Notes: a model not told the origin generated them from the letters alone. A stretch of DNA of 37,187 bases from Acidobacteriota bacterium (GCA_016215215.1 JACRKW010000173.1:1-37187), one strand, 5' to 3'. Positions 15,850 to 24,585 are shown, counted from the stretch's first letter. A program made the numbers and translations.

Positions 15850-16379
15850 TGGGACCGGCCTCCCGGCCGGTCATCCAGGTCCATTTGCTTGGTGACGTCC
15901 CAGGTGTGCATCATGCGGTGGATCACCGTGATGTTGCCGATGATGGTGATCACCCAGAGCACGGCCGCCATGCGATCGAACAGCGCACCGATGATCAGCA
16001 GCACAACTCGCTCGGGCCGCTCCAGAAACCCCACCTTGCACTGCGGGATCACGTTCTCAGAGCGTGATCGCGTGTAGCTGATCATGATGGACACGGTCAT
16101 CACAACGCCGGTCAGCACGACGTAGAAGTTGCGGTTGATGGTGACACGCTGGGTTTCGCGCGCGACGCGTCCGTCCACCATGTCGAACAGGCCCGCGCCG
16201 ATGATCACCAGTCCGGCGTAGAAGAACTTGCCCGAGGCCAGCAGGACCGCGGCATAGATGTTGATCAGCAGCCCGATGAACGTCAGCACATTCGGATGAA
16301 TGCGCGACAGCGACAATCCCCGCACGATCCAGAACAGGATTTTACCGGCCACCTCGCCAATCAGCCGCGTGTACGTCAT
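15846..16379 (-). CDS. CDP-alcohol phosphatidyltransferase homologue lacking half of its catalytic motif
   Basis: This 177-residue membrane protein is a homologue of phosphatidylglycerol- or phosphatidylinositol-phosphate synthases. The first half of the motif is intact: DMVDGRVARE gives D66, D69, G70, A73 and R74. The family then needs G-x3-D-x3-D on the next helix. Here the sequence jumps from QRVT (77-80) to INRNFYVVLTGVVM, which aligns with the segment about 32 residues further on. SYTRSRSENV and KVGFLERPERVV then follow normally. About 32 residues, including two metal-binding aspartates and a membrane helix, are missing in frame. It is probably inactive as an enzyme, or degenerate. It lies 18 bases after greA in the same operon. 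Confidence 0.75.
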   Translation of the reverse strand: MTYTRLIGEVAGKILFWIVRGLSLSRIHPNVLTFIGLLINIYAAVLLASGKFFYAGLVIIGAGLFDMVDGRVARETQRVTINRNFYVVLTGVVMTVSIMISYTRSRSENVIPQCKVGFLERPERVVLLIIGALFDRMAAVLWVITIIGNITVIHRMMHTWDVTKQMDLDDRPGGRSH

Positions 16380-16397
16380 GCCCGGCCTCTACTTCTC

Positions 16398-16868
16398 CTA
16401 CTCGACGGCGTCGTGGATCGTCGTCAGCTTCAGGATCTCCAACTTCTTTACGCCGCCGGGGATCGGGATGCTGACTTCGTCGCCCTCTTCCTTGCCCAGC
16501 AGACCCTTGCCGATGGGCGAACTGGTGGAGATCAGCCCCTTGGGCGCATCGGCTTCCTCGCTGGTCACCAGCTTGTAAGTGATCTCTTCGTCCTTTGTTT
16601 GGTCCAGGACCACGACCGTGGAACCCAACCCCACCTTGCCGTGCGGAATCCTCGACATGTCGATCATCGAGAAGCTCATCAGGCGCATCTTCAACTGCGA
16701 GAGCCGCGAATCCACGTACCGCTGCCGCTCCTTGGCCGCGTGAAACTCAGCGTTTTCTTTCAGATCCCCGTGGGCGCGCGCCTTCAGAATCTCCTTCGGC
16801 AGCTCATTGCGCAGTTCGTACTCCAGTGCCGTGATCTCGTCCTGGAGCTTCTTCTTCAGGTCCTCCAT
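16398..16868 (-). CDS. greA: Transcript cleavage factor GreA
   Basis: This 156-residue factor enters the secondary channel of RNA polymerase and stimulates cleavage of backtracked RNA. The N-terminal coiled coil carries the acidic tip GDLKENAEF, where the family has GDLSENAEY. The C-terminal domain reads VGLGSTVVVLD, SSPIGKGLLGKEEGDEVS and ends with the beta-rich segment. The length is normal. A TATAAT box lies about 30 bases upstream. It is followed by the phosphatidyltransferase homologue. Confidence 0.93.
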   Translation of the reverse strand: MEDLKKKLQDEITALEYELRNELPKEILKARAHGDLKENAEFHAAKERQRYVDSRLSQLKMRLMSFSMIDMSRIPHGKVGLGSTVVVLDQTKDEEITYKLVTSEEADAPKGLISTSSPIGKGLLGKEEGDEVSIPIPGGVKKLEILKLTTIHDAVE

Positions 16869-16896
16869 GGGTCCTTTCCGTATCCCCCAGACTCCG

Positions 16897-16902
16897 ATTA
16901 TA
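16897..16902 (-). promoter_or_regulatory. greA: Consensus -10 box upstream of greA
   Basis: TATAAT on the minus strand ends 28 bases before the greA ATG. The matching -35 box is poor (GGGTGT at 17 bases). AAAGGA serves as ribosome site. The roughly 295 bases between greA and the PEP-CTERM gene hold no gene. Confidence 0.5.
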
Positions 16903-17041
16903 GTCCACCACCCCTGGGCACACCCGCGCCGAAGCGAGATTGTACGGTCTGGGAGTTGCCGTCCGGATTCTGGCGCAGCCGCCGGAGCGGGGAGGGCCGG
17001 TGGATCGGACGAGCCGGGCTAGACCGTGGGAGGGAAGTCGA

Positions 17042-17067
17042 GGAGAGTCGCTGCAGCGGGACTCTCC
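17042..17067. repeat. Perfect 8-bp inverted repeat between greA and the PEP-CTERM gene
   Basis: GGAGAGTC and GACTCTCC flank a 10-base loop that itself contains the palindrome GCTGCAGC. It lies about 95 bases downstream of the PEP-CTERM gene stop and could end its transcript, though no T tract is present. Confidence 0.4.
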
Positions 17068-17163
17068 CATTCGTGGGTGATCGAACTTCGGTCCGGCCGC
17101 CGGAGGTGGAAACCGGCGCGGGAGCTGGACGCGCAAACGTCGCCTTGAGCCAATGGAAGCGGT

Positions 17164-17736
17164 CTAGCGGCCCTTTCTGCGCGCGAACAAGAGCAACCCA
17201 AGCGCTGAGCCCAGCAGGCCAAGCGTCCCAGGTTCTGGCACAGGTTCGAAGAACTTCACCTCGCTGAGCCCTATGTACGCGGATTCGCCGTAGGTCGAAA
17301 GCAGATCGAATTGGATGTACCTGGCGTTCACCGCCAATTCGAAGATCTCCCCGGGGAACGGCACGGTCTGCGGTTGCCCCAAAACGAAGCTGCCAACCGG
17401 CGTGTAGGTGATTCCGTCGATGGAGGCCGAGACCGTCAGATCCCGTGTCGAACGTTCCTCCCCGCAACAGCCGGGCCCGTAGTTCCAGATCTTGGTGCTT
17501 CCCACCGAGTAAACGGCGCCCAAGTCGAACAACAGCGTCCCGGTCGGGGTACCATTCGTCATCCATTTGGAGTGATAGTCCCCGTCGTGCAAGTCACCGG
17601 TCAGCCCGGTCCCATCGGTAAGGCTACTCAGAGAATAGGAAAAGAAAGTACTGGAGGCAGTCACTCCCGCGATGGTAATCTCAGCCGCATAGATCGGTGA
17701 CAAGATCAAGACGCTGAGCAATAACACTTTTCTCAT
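17164..17736 (-). CDS. PEP-CTERM exported protein with discoidin-like (F5/8 type C) domain
   Basis: This 190-residue protein has a Sec signal (MRKVLLLSVLILSPIYA). It then has a single jelly-roll type domain with the pattern of discoidin/F5-8C carbohydrate-binding modules (VTASSTFFSYSLSSLTDG, HSKWMTN, LLFDLGAVYSVGSTKIWNY, ARYIQFDLLSTYGE, LSEVKFFE). At the end is a PEP-CTERM sorting signal: PVPEPGTLGLLG, a hydrophobic helix and an Arg-rich tail. PEP-CTERM proteins are processed by exosortase and often reach the outer surface with exopolysaccharide. No exosortase is encoded in the window. Ligand unknown. Confidence 0.85.
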   Translation of the reverse strand: MRKVLLLSVLILSPIYAAEITIAGVTASSTFFSYSLSSLTDGTGLTGDLHDGDYHSKWMTNGTPTGTLLFDLGAVYSVGSTKIWNYGPGCCGEERSTRDLTVSASIDGITYTPVGSFVLGQPQTVPFPGEIFELAVNARYIQFDLLSTYGESAYIGLSEVKFFEPVPEPGTLGLLGSALGLLLFARRKGR

Positions 17737-17757
17737 GGATTAACTCCTCCTCATGTA

Positions 17758-17787
17758 ACCCTACGCGATGCCGGGAGACCGTGTCAA
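17758..17787 (-). promoter_or_regulatory. Promoter of the PEP-CTERM gene
   Basis: On the minus strand a consensus -35 TTGACA (17782-17787) is separated by 18 bases from TAGGGT (17758-17763). A strong ribosome site (GAGGAGGAG) lies a few bases before the ATG at 17736. The -10 box is weak. Confidence 0.45.
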
Positions 17788-17876
17788 GATTTCCACCAGG
17801 GCCATTACGCGAGGCCTTCGGCGGCAATGCCGTGGAAGGTTGGACGGAATGAGGCTAGGGAACCGTCAGTGGTGGT

Positions 17877-20207
17877 TCAGTTGGTGGTAGTGATCGTGAA
17901 CGTCAACTGCGCCGAGCCGGCGTCCACCCGGAATACGTTGGCTCCCGCGCGCGCACCCATCTGCAAACGCAGGAGATAGCTGTTCGGGTAGTCCCGGAAC
18001 GAGGATCTCACAGAGACCACCGAGCCGCCGCCGGAAACCGGCGTAACCGTCGGCTGGGGCTCGGCGAGTGACAGCCCGGCCTTGTCGTGGATGCGGACGT
18101 ATACATTGTAGGAGAAGCCCGCGCGAGGGTTATCCGGCTCCTCTAGTACGACGATGCTGGAGGGCTCTGTGCTGCCCACACCGTACCAATACGGGATGCG
18201 TGATTCGACTCCCGAGGCATCGTCCTTGACGAGCACAAACCCTTCGTATTCACCGGCTTCCAAGCCGCCGGTGGCCAGGCTGAGCGTGACTGCCGCCTCG
18301 GCGCCAGGCTCCACCGCCAGGCTTTCGGCCGACAGTGCAGGCTTGGCCGCGTTGGTGCTCGAAACGGAGAGCGCCCAGGTGGCCGGCTCTTTGCCCAGGT
18401 TCTTGAGTTTGATCTCCCTGGTCAGGTCCACCGTGCCGCTGCCCGCACCGAAAGAGACGGACACCGGCGCTGCCGCCACTGTCGACTTCACCGCGGCGTT
18501 CACATTCAGGATCCCAGCTCCGGCCCACTGCACGGGCGACACGCTACCGTCGGGGAAGAGCATCGGCATGGCGCTGTTGATCAGCAGCGACCGGTACTCG
18601 CCTTGAGCCAACCCCGGGCGGGCAGACTTCAGCAGCGCTGCCGCTCCGGCAACCACCGGCGAAGAGAAGCTGGTTCCCTGCGTGGTTGAATAGCCGGACG
18701 CGTCGCAGACGATGCAGATGGAGGAGGAGGTGCTGCGCAGAGCCGCGGTGTAGAACGACATCCCGGTGGCCACCAAGTCCGGCTTGATCGCCAGTTCCAC
18801 CGATGGCCCTTCGCTGGAAAACCACGCCAGTTGGGTCGGCTTGCCTCCGCCCAAGGGGAACCGGAGTTGGACCTGGAAGTCCTCCACCATGGCGATGAAG
18901 TCCTTGAGTTTCACCCCGTTGCTGTAGCCCACAAACAAGCCCGGGATGGTCGGGTCGTCATCGACGTTCATTGTGACCAGGTCTTCGGGGCCGCCGCTGG
19001 ATGGCGCCGCAGCGTTATAGACGACCGCCGCCGCCGCACCTCCGATTGCCGCATTGGCGAGCTTCTCAGTGAAGAAGCACGTCCCCCTCTGAATCAATGG
19101 GATCTTGCCCCGCAGGCTCTCCGGCGGAAAAGGGTTGCAGCCGAGCGTGTTGCCCATGGACGCAGCATCTACCATGGGTCCGCTCAAGGGCTCGAGTGTC
19201 ACGACATTGCTCGACGCGGCGGCGGCCATGCTGGGACCTACCGAAGGGACCACGGCAACGGTGGTTTGAGCCTGCGCGTTGGCTCCTACCGCGATTACCT
19301 GCTCGGCTGAAGCCGTGTCGTCCACCGTCATTGCGCCGGGCGTGTTTCCGGCCGCATTCACCACGATCACGCCGCTTTCCACGAGCCGTTTGACGCCGTC
19401 CTGAAAGATGGAGTCGTTCGACGCGCCGAACGCGCCGACCGAGCCGAAGCTGAAGTTCAGGACGTCCATCCCATCCTTGGCGGCCCAATCCAGAGCCGAC
19501 AGGACGGTGCTGCTGTAGAACTTGCCTTGCAGGTCCGCAACCCGGTACACGCCCAGCCACGCCCCCGGCGCCACACCCGAGATGGTTCCTTTGGGGCTGG
19601 TGTGCACCACGCCCGCGGCGGCCATGGCGACCGCGGTTCCGTGACCCATCTGGTCCTGAATGGTTCCGCCGTCGAAACTGCGCGCGACAATTACTTTGCC
19701 AGACGTCAAAGCGAGGTTGGGCTCGCTGCTTGCCAATGGGTACCCCTCGGGCGCCTTCATATCGGGAGCATTGAAGGCCGGGTGGCCGATGTCGAGACCC
19801 GTGTCCAGGATGCCGATTTTGGTCCCCACTCCGGCGTTGGCCGAACCGCCGATCATCTCCCAAGCCTTGTCGACCTGGTGCGACGGCAGCGCCCTGTACA
19901 GCAGCGGCCTGAACACCCGCACGGGTTCCACCCGGCGGACACCGGGGAGGCCCGCCAGGGCAGAGGCGTCTGGGGCTTCAACTTCCACAGCGTTCACCAC
20001 CGTGTCCATCCGAGCCAGGACATTGGCCCGGCGGCCGCGCAGTTGGCGCTCCAGCGCCTGGTGCTGGTCCCGGATCTCCGCCCTCCGCCTGCCCGGCTCG
20101 CGGTGGCGCAGCGCCGGCTCACCGGTCAATTCAACGATATAGCGGCCGGGAACGATTTCCTGACCGAACGCCGTGATGGCGAGCAGAGCAACCAGCAATA
20201 AGCGCAT
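17877..20207 (-). CDS. Exported subtilisin-like serine protease (S8) with PA domain
   Basis: This 776-residue protein starts at the ATG at 20207, seven bases after AGGA. A Sec signal (MRLLLVALLAITAFG) is followed by an inhibitor-like propeptide (GRYIVELTGEPAL to about residue 100). The S8 triad is complete: D135 in ILDTGLDIGHP, H189 in MGHGTAVA and S513 in GTSFSSPVVAGAAAL. The oxyanion asparagine is in VNAAGN (N288). A protease-associated domain (LRGKIPLIQRGTCFFTEKLA) is inserted before the serine, as in large extracellular subtilases. The C-terminal ~250 residues are beta-rich and Fn3-like, probably for stability or binding. It is likely a secreted degradative protease. Confidence 0.92.
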   Translation of the reverse strand: MRLLLVALLAITAFGQEIVPGRYIVELTGEPALRHREPGRRRAEIRDQHQALERQLRGRRANVLARMDTVVNAVEVEAPDASALAGLPGVRRVEPVRVFRPLLYRALPSHQVDKAWEMIGGSANAGVGTKIGILDTGLDIGHPAFNAPDMKAPEGYPLASSEPNLALTSGKVIVARSFDGGTIQDQMGHGTAVAMAAAGVVHTSPKGTISGVAPGAWLGVYRVADLQGKFYSSTVLSALDWAAKDGMDVLNFSFGSVGAFGASNDSIFQDGVKRLVESGVIVVNAAGNTPGAMTVDDTASAEQVIAVGANAQAQTTVAVVPSVGPSMAAAASSNVVTLEPLSGPMVDAASMGNTLGCNPFPPESLRGKIPLIQRGTCFFTEKLANAAIGGAAAAVVYNAAAPSSGGPEDLVTMNVDDDPTIPGLFVGYSNGVKLKDFIAMVEDFQVQLRFPLGGGKPTQLAWFSSEGPSVELAIKPDLVATGMSFYTAALRSTSSSICIVCDASGYSTTQGTSFSSPVVAGAAALLKSARPGLAQGEYRSLLINSAMPMLFPDGSVSPVQWAGAGILNVNAAVKSTVAAAPVSVSFGAGSGTVDLTREIKLKNLGKEPATWALSVSSTNAAKPALSAESLAVEPGAEAAVTLSLATGGLEAGEYEGFVLVKDDASGVESRIPYWYGVGSTEPSSIVVLEEPDNPRAGFSYNVYVRIHDKAGLSLAEPQPTVTPVSGGGSVVSVRSSFRDYPNSYLLRLQMGARAGANVFRVDAGSAQLTFTITTTN

Positions 20208-20286
20208 CTTCAATCCTGAGTTCTGTTCTATCAGATACTTGTCCAACCCGCCCGGTCGCATTCAAGTTGCGTCCTGAGAACAAACG

Positions 20287-20313
20287 GCCCGGAGGGCCAG
20301 CGGCCCTCCGGGC
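20287..20313 (-). terminator. Strong terminator hairpin downstream of the secreted protein gene
   Basis: GCCCGGAGGGCC-AGC-GGCCCTCCGGGC is a perfect 12-bp stem with a 3-base loop, 23 bases after the stop of the minus-strand gene at 20336. The minus strand continues CGTTTGTTCTC, moderately T-rich. It separates that gene from the protease gene. Confidence 0.7.
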
Positions 20314-20335
20314 ACTCATCGACAGTTCCAGGCAC

Positions 20336-21166
20336 TTACTGCAGGGGAGTATGCCGGAACTGGGCCGTGTCCGTCCAGCCGTCCTGCCCCACGGTGAGCA
20401 GGTAACTCTTCATCACCGTCACGTCCAGGTTGGGCACCTGGCTCAGGTTCACCTGGATGGTGTCCTGATCCACCACGGTGATAGCGGTCTGCGGCGCGAC
20501 TATATCCTCAAACACAACGTAGGTCTTCTTGCCCGCCAGGAAGCGGCCTTTGATCTCCACGATCGTGGAACCGTCGCCGGCGATAAACTCCCGCGCCGAG
20601 TTGATGCCCGGAACGTAGTACGCCGTGCTGGCGAAATCGCGGAAGAATCCCTTTGTCGCGAAGTCCGTGGCAGAGATTGCCACGGTCCCGTTGGGCAGTT
20701 GGACGTCCACCTCATAGGTGGTCAGGCCCCTCTTCCAGAAATCACCCAGCGTCTTGATGCCCGTCAGATAGAGGGTGAAGCCCGGCGGCAGGTCCTCGTC
20801 CACGTTTCTCGATTCCAGCGCCAATTCCGTTTTGTCGGCCAGGATGATGAACGCCTGGATCCGGCTGCCCTTCGGCAGAGTCTCGGTCACCACGAAGTAC
20901 GCTTCACGACCGGTGTCGAAGAGGTTGACCTGCACCACGCCCGGCGCCATGGGCGGGTTGGACGCGTCCGCCTCGGCAGACCGGCTTTGCACTGCCTTGC
21001 TCCGCACGCCTCTCACGGCCAGCGCCGAACGCGTCGGGCCGCTCTCCTCGCCGCCGCGGCTCAGGTACTTGTCGGTGTCCCACTTCAACCTCTCCGCGCG
21101 ATCCCCCGCCAGCACCGGCGCCGCCAGTGCCGCCGCCACGATCATGATTGAAAACTGCCGTGTCAC
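20336..21166 (-). CDS. Secreted hypothetical protein with possible IPT/TIG-like C-terminal domain
   Basis: This 276-residue protein starts at GTG (21166), five bases after AGGAGG. It has a Sec signal (MTRQFSIMIVAAALAAPVLAG). The middle part is beta-rich. The last ~80 residues (GSTIVEIKGRFLAGKKTYVV and VDQDTIQVNLSQV) resemble an immunoglobulin-like IPT/TIG domain. No catalytic motif is seen and I do not recognise a family. It follows the sensor kinase by 76 bases on the same strand and is closed by a strong terminator, so the two may form one transcript. Confidence 0.6.
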   Translation of the reverse strand: MTRQFSIMIVAAALAAPVLAGDRAERLKWDTDKYLSRGGEESGPTRSALAVRGVRSKAVQSRSAEADASNPPMAPGVVQVNLFDTGREAYFVVTETLPKGSRIQAFIILADKTELALESRNVDEDLPPGFTLYLTGIKTLGDFWKRGLTTYEVDVQLPNGTVAISATDFATKGFFRDFASTAYYVPGINSAREFIAGDGSTIVEIKGRFLAGKKTYVVFEDIVAPQTAITVVDQDTIQVNLSQVPNLDVTVMKSYLLTVGQDGWTDTAQFRHTPLQ

Positions 21167-21242
21167 AATCGCCTCCTTCTCTCAGAATCACTCACAACCT
21201 CACTGACGACACCCGTCTCCGGCAGGTTGCACCCAATCTCCC

Positions 21243-22532
21243 TTACGCGGGAATCTCGATGGTGGTCCGCGTTCCCTGGCCTGGCTGCGAAGTGACGCTC
21301 AATCTGTAGTTTGCCCCGAATAGAACCTGGAGCCTTTCGTTCACGTTCGATACGCCGATACCCGGCTGCGCCAGGATGGACTCCAGCCTGGCTTCCTCGA
21401 TCCCCACCCCATCGTCTGCCACCGCCAGCAGCAGGCGGCTGCCGTCCGGTCCGCGCTCCAGCCGGCCCTCCAGCCGCACAGTTCCACCTTCCACCTTGTG
21501 CGCCAGCCCGTGCTTGATGCTGTTTTCGATGAGCGGTTGCAACAGCATGGCCGGCACCTGACAATCCAGCGTCTCCTCCTCCACCTCCTTCACAAACCGC
21601 AACTTGGATCCAAACCGCGCCACTTCGATGGACAGGTAGTCGTCGATAAAAGCCAGCTCTTCGCGAAGCGGCGCAAAGTTATCGGTCTTCCTGAGCAGGC
21701 GGCGCAGGATGTTCGAGAGCCGGTAGACCACCTGGCGCGCGCCTTCCGGATTGGTCCGGATCAGCGAGCCCACAGTGTTCAGGGTATTGAAGAGAAAGTG
21801 CGGATTGATCTGCGCGCTCAATGCGCTGAGCCGGGCCTCCACCAGCAACCTCTCCTTGGCCTCCAGCAGCCGTTCATTGCGCGCGCTGCCCCAGATGCGG
21901 ATGGGGATGGACACCGTGAACACCGTCGCCATAGCCACTGCGACGTTCGCCCAGACTCCGTTGGGTGCGTACAAGGTGAAGATCAAGCGTTCATTGAACA
22001 GGCGCAGCACCGTGAAGCGCATGAGTTCGGCCAACAGGATGGTCAGCAGGCCGATGATCTGGTAAGCGTGGCGCCGCCGCTCGGCGGGGTAGCGAACCAG
22101 CCGGTAAAGGCTGAGGTCGAAGAACGGCGAAAACCGCCACACCTCTTCCTGGTTCGCAGCCAGATCGCGCAGAAGCCCGCCCAGTACGCCGACAGCGGCA
22201 TAGAGCGGCATGGCAAGGTATTCGCCCTGCAGCATCGCCGGGATGGAACACAGCACGCCGGTCAGGAGCCCCGATATGTAGCCGCCGATAATCCCCGCCA
22301 GCAGGCTGCCCTCCAGGCACATGTCGGCGGCCGCGTAAGTCTGCGTGAAGATGCGGACAATGGACCCCGCTCCGCAGAACGCCGATATTCCGAAGCTGAG
22401 TTGCAGGCGCTCCAGGAGGGTCCGCTCTTCCCTGAGCAGCAGGTTCAGAAAGCGGGACGAGCGGGAGAGAATGCTGGCGATGGACGCTGCCGCCGTCAGC
22501 TTGATCATCAGGATGATGAATTGTCTCTCCAT
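21243..22532 (-). CDS. LytS/YehU-type sensor histidine kinase (5TM-5TMR-like)
   Basis: This 429-residue membrane kinase has several N-terminal membrane helices in the 5TMR-LYT style (GSLLAGIIGGYISGLLTGVL, YAAVGVLGGLLRD) to about residue 210. A linker coiled coil leads to the His_kinase domain (LSALSAQINPHFLFNTLNTV, phospho-acceptor H245). The ATPase part has the N box LIENSIKHGLAH, a G1 box DDGVGI and a G2-like GIGVSNVNERL. Such kinases usually work with a LytTR-family regulator, but none is encoded here. The signal is unknown. It is divergent from ribA. Confidence 0.88.
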   Translation of the reverse strand: MERQFIILMIKLTAAASIASILSRSSRFLNLLLREERTLLERLQLSFGISAFCGAGSIVRIFTQTYAAADMCLEGSLLAGIIGGYISGLLTGVLCSIPAMLQGEYLAMPLYAAVGVLGGLLRDLAANQEEVWRFSPFFDLSLYRLVRYPAERRRHAYQIIGLLTILLAELMRFTVLRLFNERLIFTLYAPNGVWANVAVAMATVFTVSIPIRIWGSARNERLLEAKERLLVEARLSALSAQINPHFLFNTLNTVGSLIRTNPEGARQVVYRLSNILRRLLRKTDNFAPLREELAFIDDYLSIEVARFGSKLRFVKEVEEETLDCQVPAMLLQPLIENSIKHGLAHKVEGGTVRLEGRLERGPDGSRLLLAVADDGVGIEEARLESILAQPGIGVSNVNERLQVLFGANYRLSVTSQPGQGTRTTIEIPA

Positions 22533-22667
22533 GCGCGGCCCGAACCTGCCGGAACCCCATTATCCTCTCACCGCGCGGATCGGCGCGCGATGGGGAGCGG
22601 CTCCGCGCCTTACAATGGAAGTGAGCCCCACGCCGGCCCGCTTACTGACGCGCTCGGCTTTACTCAC

Positions 22668-23279
22668 ATGTCCAACCCCAACGAGTTGCAGGTCCGCAAG
22701 GTAGCCGAAGCCGACTTTCCCACCGAGTACGGCCATTTCCGTATCCACGGCTTCGAGGGCCGCCGCGGCACGCACCGCGAGGAGGCAGTGGTGCTGGCCA
22801 TGGGCGCTCTCTCCTCGCCGGTCCTGGTCCGGATTCATTCGCAGTGCCTGACCGGCGACGTCTTCCACTCCCTGCGCTGCGATTGCCGCGCGCAGCTCGA
22901 ACTCGCGCTGGAGAGCATCGCCGCCGAAGGGCGCGGCATGGTCATCTACGAAAAAAAGGAAGGCCGCGGCATCGGCCTGCTGAACAAGCTGCGCGCCTAC
23001 CAGTTGCAGGACGCCGGCGCCGACACCGTGGACGCCAACGAACAGCTCGGTTTTGAGGCCGATCTGAGAGAATACGAGCTGCCCGGCGCCATTCTCCATC
23101 ACTTCTCCATCTCCTCGGTCCGCCTGATGACCAACAACCCGGAGAAGATCTCCGCGCTGGAAGCCGTGGGCGTCCAGGTAGCCGAGCGCGTCCCGTGCCA
23201 GCCCCCGCCGCGCGCCCACCACTCCAACCGTTACCTCAAGACGAAGAAGAAACGGATGGGCCACTTGCTCGAACTCTGA
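22668..23279 (+). CDS. ribA: GTP cyclohydrolase II
   Basis: This 203-residue enzyme opens GTP to the first pyrimidine intermediate of riboflavin synthesis. The ORF track starts far upstream; the natural start is the ATG at 22668. The zinc ligands are C60, C71 and C73 in SQCLTGDVFHSLRCDC. The substrate and catalytic segments EGRGIGLLNKLRAY and the late TNNPEKISAL match the family. It is monofunctional, with no ribB domain. No FMN riboswitch is seen in the roughly 135 bases upstream, although TACAAT at 22611 may be a -10 box. Confidence 0.95.
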   Translation: MSNPNELQVRKVAEADFPTEYGHFRIHGFEGRRGTHREEAVVLAMGALSSPVLVRIHSQCLTGDVFHSLRCDCRAQLELALESIAAEGRGMVIYEKKEGRGIGLLNKLRAYQLQDAGADTVDANEQLGFEADLREYELPGAILHHFSISSVRLMTNNPEKISALEAVGVQVAERVPCQPPPRAHHSNRYLKTKKKRMGHLLEL

Positions 23280-23313
23280 CCCGATGTCGTTCGAGCGGCG
23301 ATAGAATGCACGC

Positions 23314-24564
23314 ATGAATCGCCGCCTGTTCCTCTCCGCCGGGGCAGCCCTGCCGCTATCCGCGCAGGCGCCCACTGCCCGCATCGCCGTCATCGGCACC
23401 GGCAACCGCGGCCGCAGCCTGCTCACCACGTTGGCGCGCATGCCCGGCGTCGATATCCGCGCCTTGTGCGACACCGACCCCTCCGCTCTGGACCGCGCCG
23501 CCACCGTGGCTGTGAATCACAAGCCGGAGCTCTATTCCAGAGGGGAGAACGACTACCAGCGCCTGCTCTCTCGTGACGACCTCGACGCCGTGGTCATCGC
23601 CTCCCCGTGGAAATGGCATGCCACCATGGCGATCGACGCCATGAAAGCCGGCAAGATCGCCGCGTCTGAGGTTCCCATCGCCCAGACGCTGGAAGAGTGC
23701 TGGCAGCTCATCGACACCCACGAGCGCACACGAGTCCCCTGTATGATGCTCGAGAACTGGAGCTTCCGCCGCGACAACCTCGCCGTGCTCAACATGATCC
23801 GCAAGGGCCTGCTGGGCGACATGGTCCACTGCCACTGCGCCCATTCGCACGATTGCATCGATCACTGGTTCTTCGATCCCAAGGGCAACGACCGCTGGCC
23901 CGCCGAGTTCCTTATCAAACGCAACTGCGACCAGTACCCCACCCACGCTTTGGGCCCCGTGTTGAGCTGGATGGACATCAATCGCGGCGACTCCTTCGCC
24001 ACCATCACGTCCAACGCGACCTCACAACGCGGCATCAATGCCTACTTCGCGCGCCAGTTCGGCCCCGATCACCCCAACGCGAAGAAGATCTTCGCCCAGG
24101 GCGACATCGTCACCAGCCTGATCAAGACCCAGCAGGGCCGCACCGTTGTCGTGAATTACGACATGCAGCTTCCCCGGCCTTACGACAATCGCTGGATGGT
24201 GCAGGGAACCCTAGGGCTTTACGACGAAGACAAGAGCGCGGTCTACCTCACCGGCAAGAGCCCCAAGTACCACGAGTGGGAGCCCTTCGCGCCCTATCAG
24301 GCCGCCCACGATCACAAGTGGTGGACCACCATGACCGCCGACCCGAATGCCGGCCACGGCGGCACAGACCTGCTCGAACTGTCGAAATTCATCGAAGCCG
24401 TCCGGCTGAAGACGCCCATGCCGCTGGACCTCTACGACGGCGTCACCATGAGCAGCGTCATCGCCCTGTCCGGCCGCTCCATCGCCATGGGCGGCGTGCC
24501 CGTCCCGTTCCCCGACTTCACCCGAGGGCAGTGGAAGAGCCGCAAGCCGTATTTCGGGGTGTAA
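23314..24564 (+). CDS. GH109-like protein (second copy), exported
   Basis: This is a 416-residue protein with an N-terminal RR-type signal (MNRRLFLSAGAALPLSAQA) and a Rossmann motif (IAVIGTGNRGRSLL). It shares the GH109 landmarks with the copy at 14.5 kb: ASPWKWHATM, EVPIAQTLEECW, YPTHALGPVLSWMDINRGD, GHGGTDLL and FPDFTRG. It is closer to a generalised member than to the first copy, with several substitutions around the motifs. GH109 enzymes use NAD in glycoside cleavage; the substrate is unknown. It starts 34 bases after ribA, possibly a separate unit. Confidence 0.78.
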   Translation: MNRRLFLSAGAALPLSAQAPTARIAVIGTGNRGRSLLTTLARMPGVDIRALCDTDPSALDRAATVAVNHKPELYSRGENDYQRLLSRDDLDAVVIASPWKWHATMAIDAMKAGKIAASEVPIAQTLEECWQLIDTHERTRVPCMMLENWSFRRDNLAVLNMIRKGLLGDMVHCHCAHSHDCIDHWFFDPKGNDRWPAEFLIKRNCDQYPTHALGPVLSWMDINRGDSFATITSNATSQRGINAYFARQFGPDHPNAKKIFAQGDIVTSLIKTQQGRTVVVNYDMQLPRPYDNRWMVQGTLGLYDEDKSAVYLTGKSPKYHEWEPFAPYQAAHDHKWWTTMTADPNAGHGGTDLLELSKFIEAVRLKTPMPLDLYDGVTMSSVIALSGRSIAMGGVPVPFPDFTRGQWKSRKPYFGV

Positions 24565-24585
24565 GGCGCGCTGGGATACTGTTCC

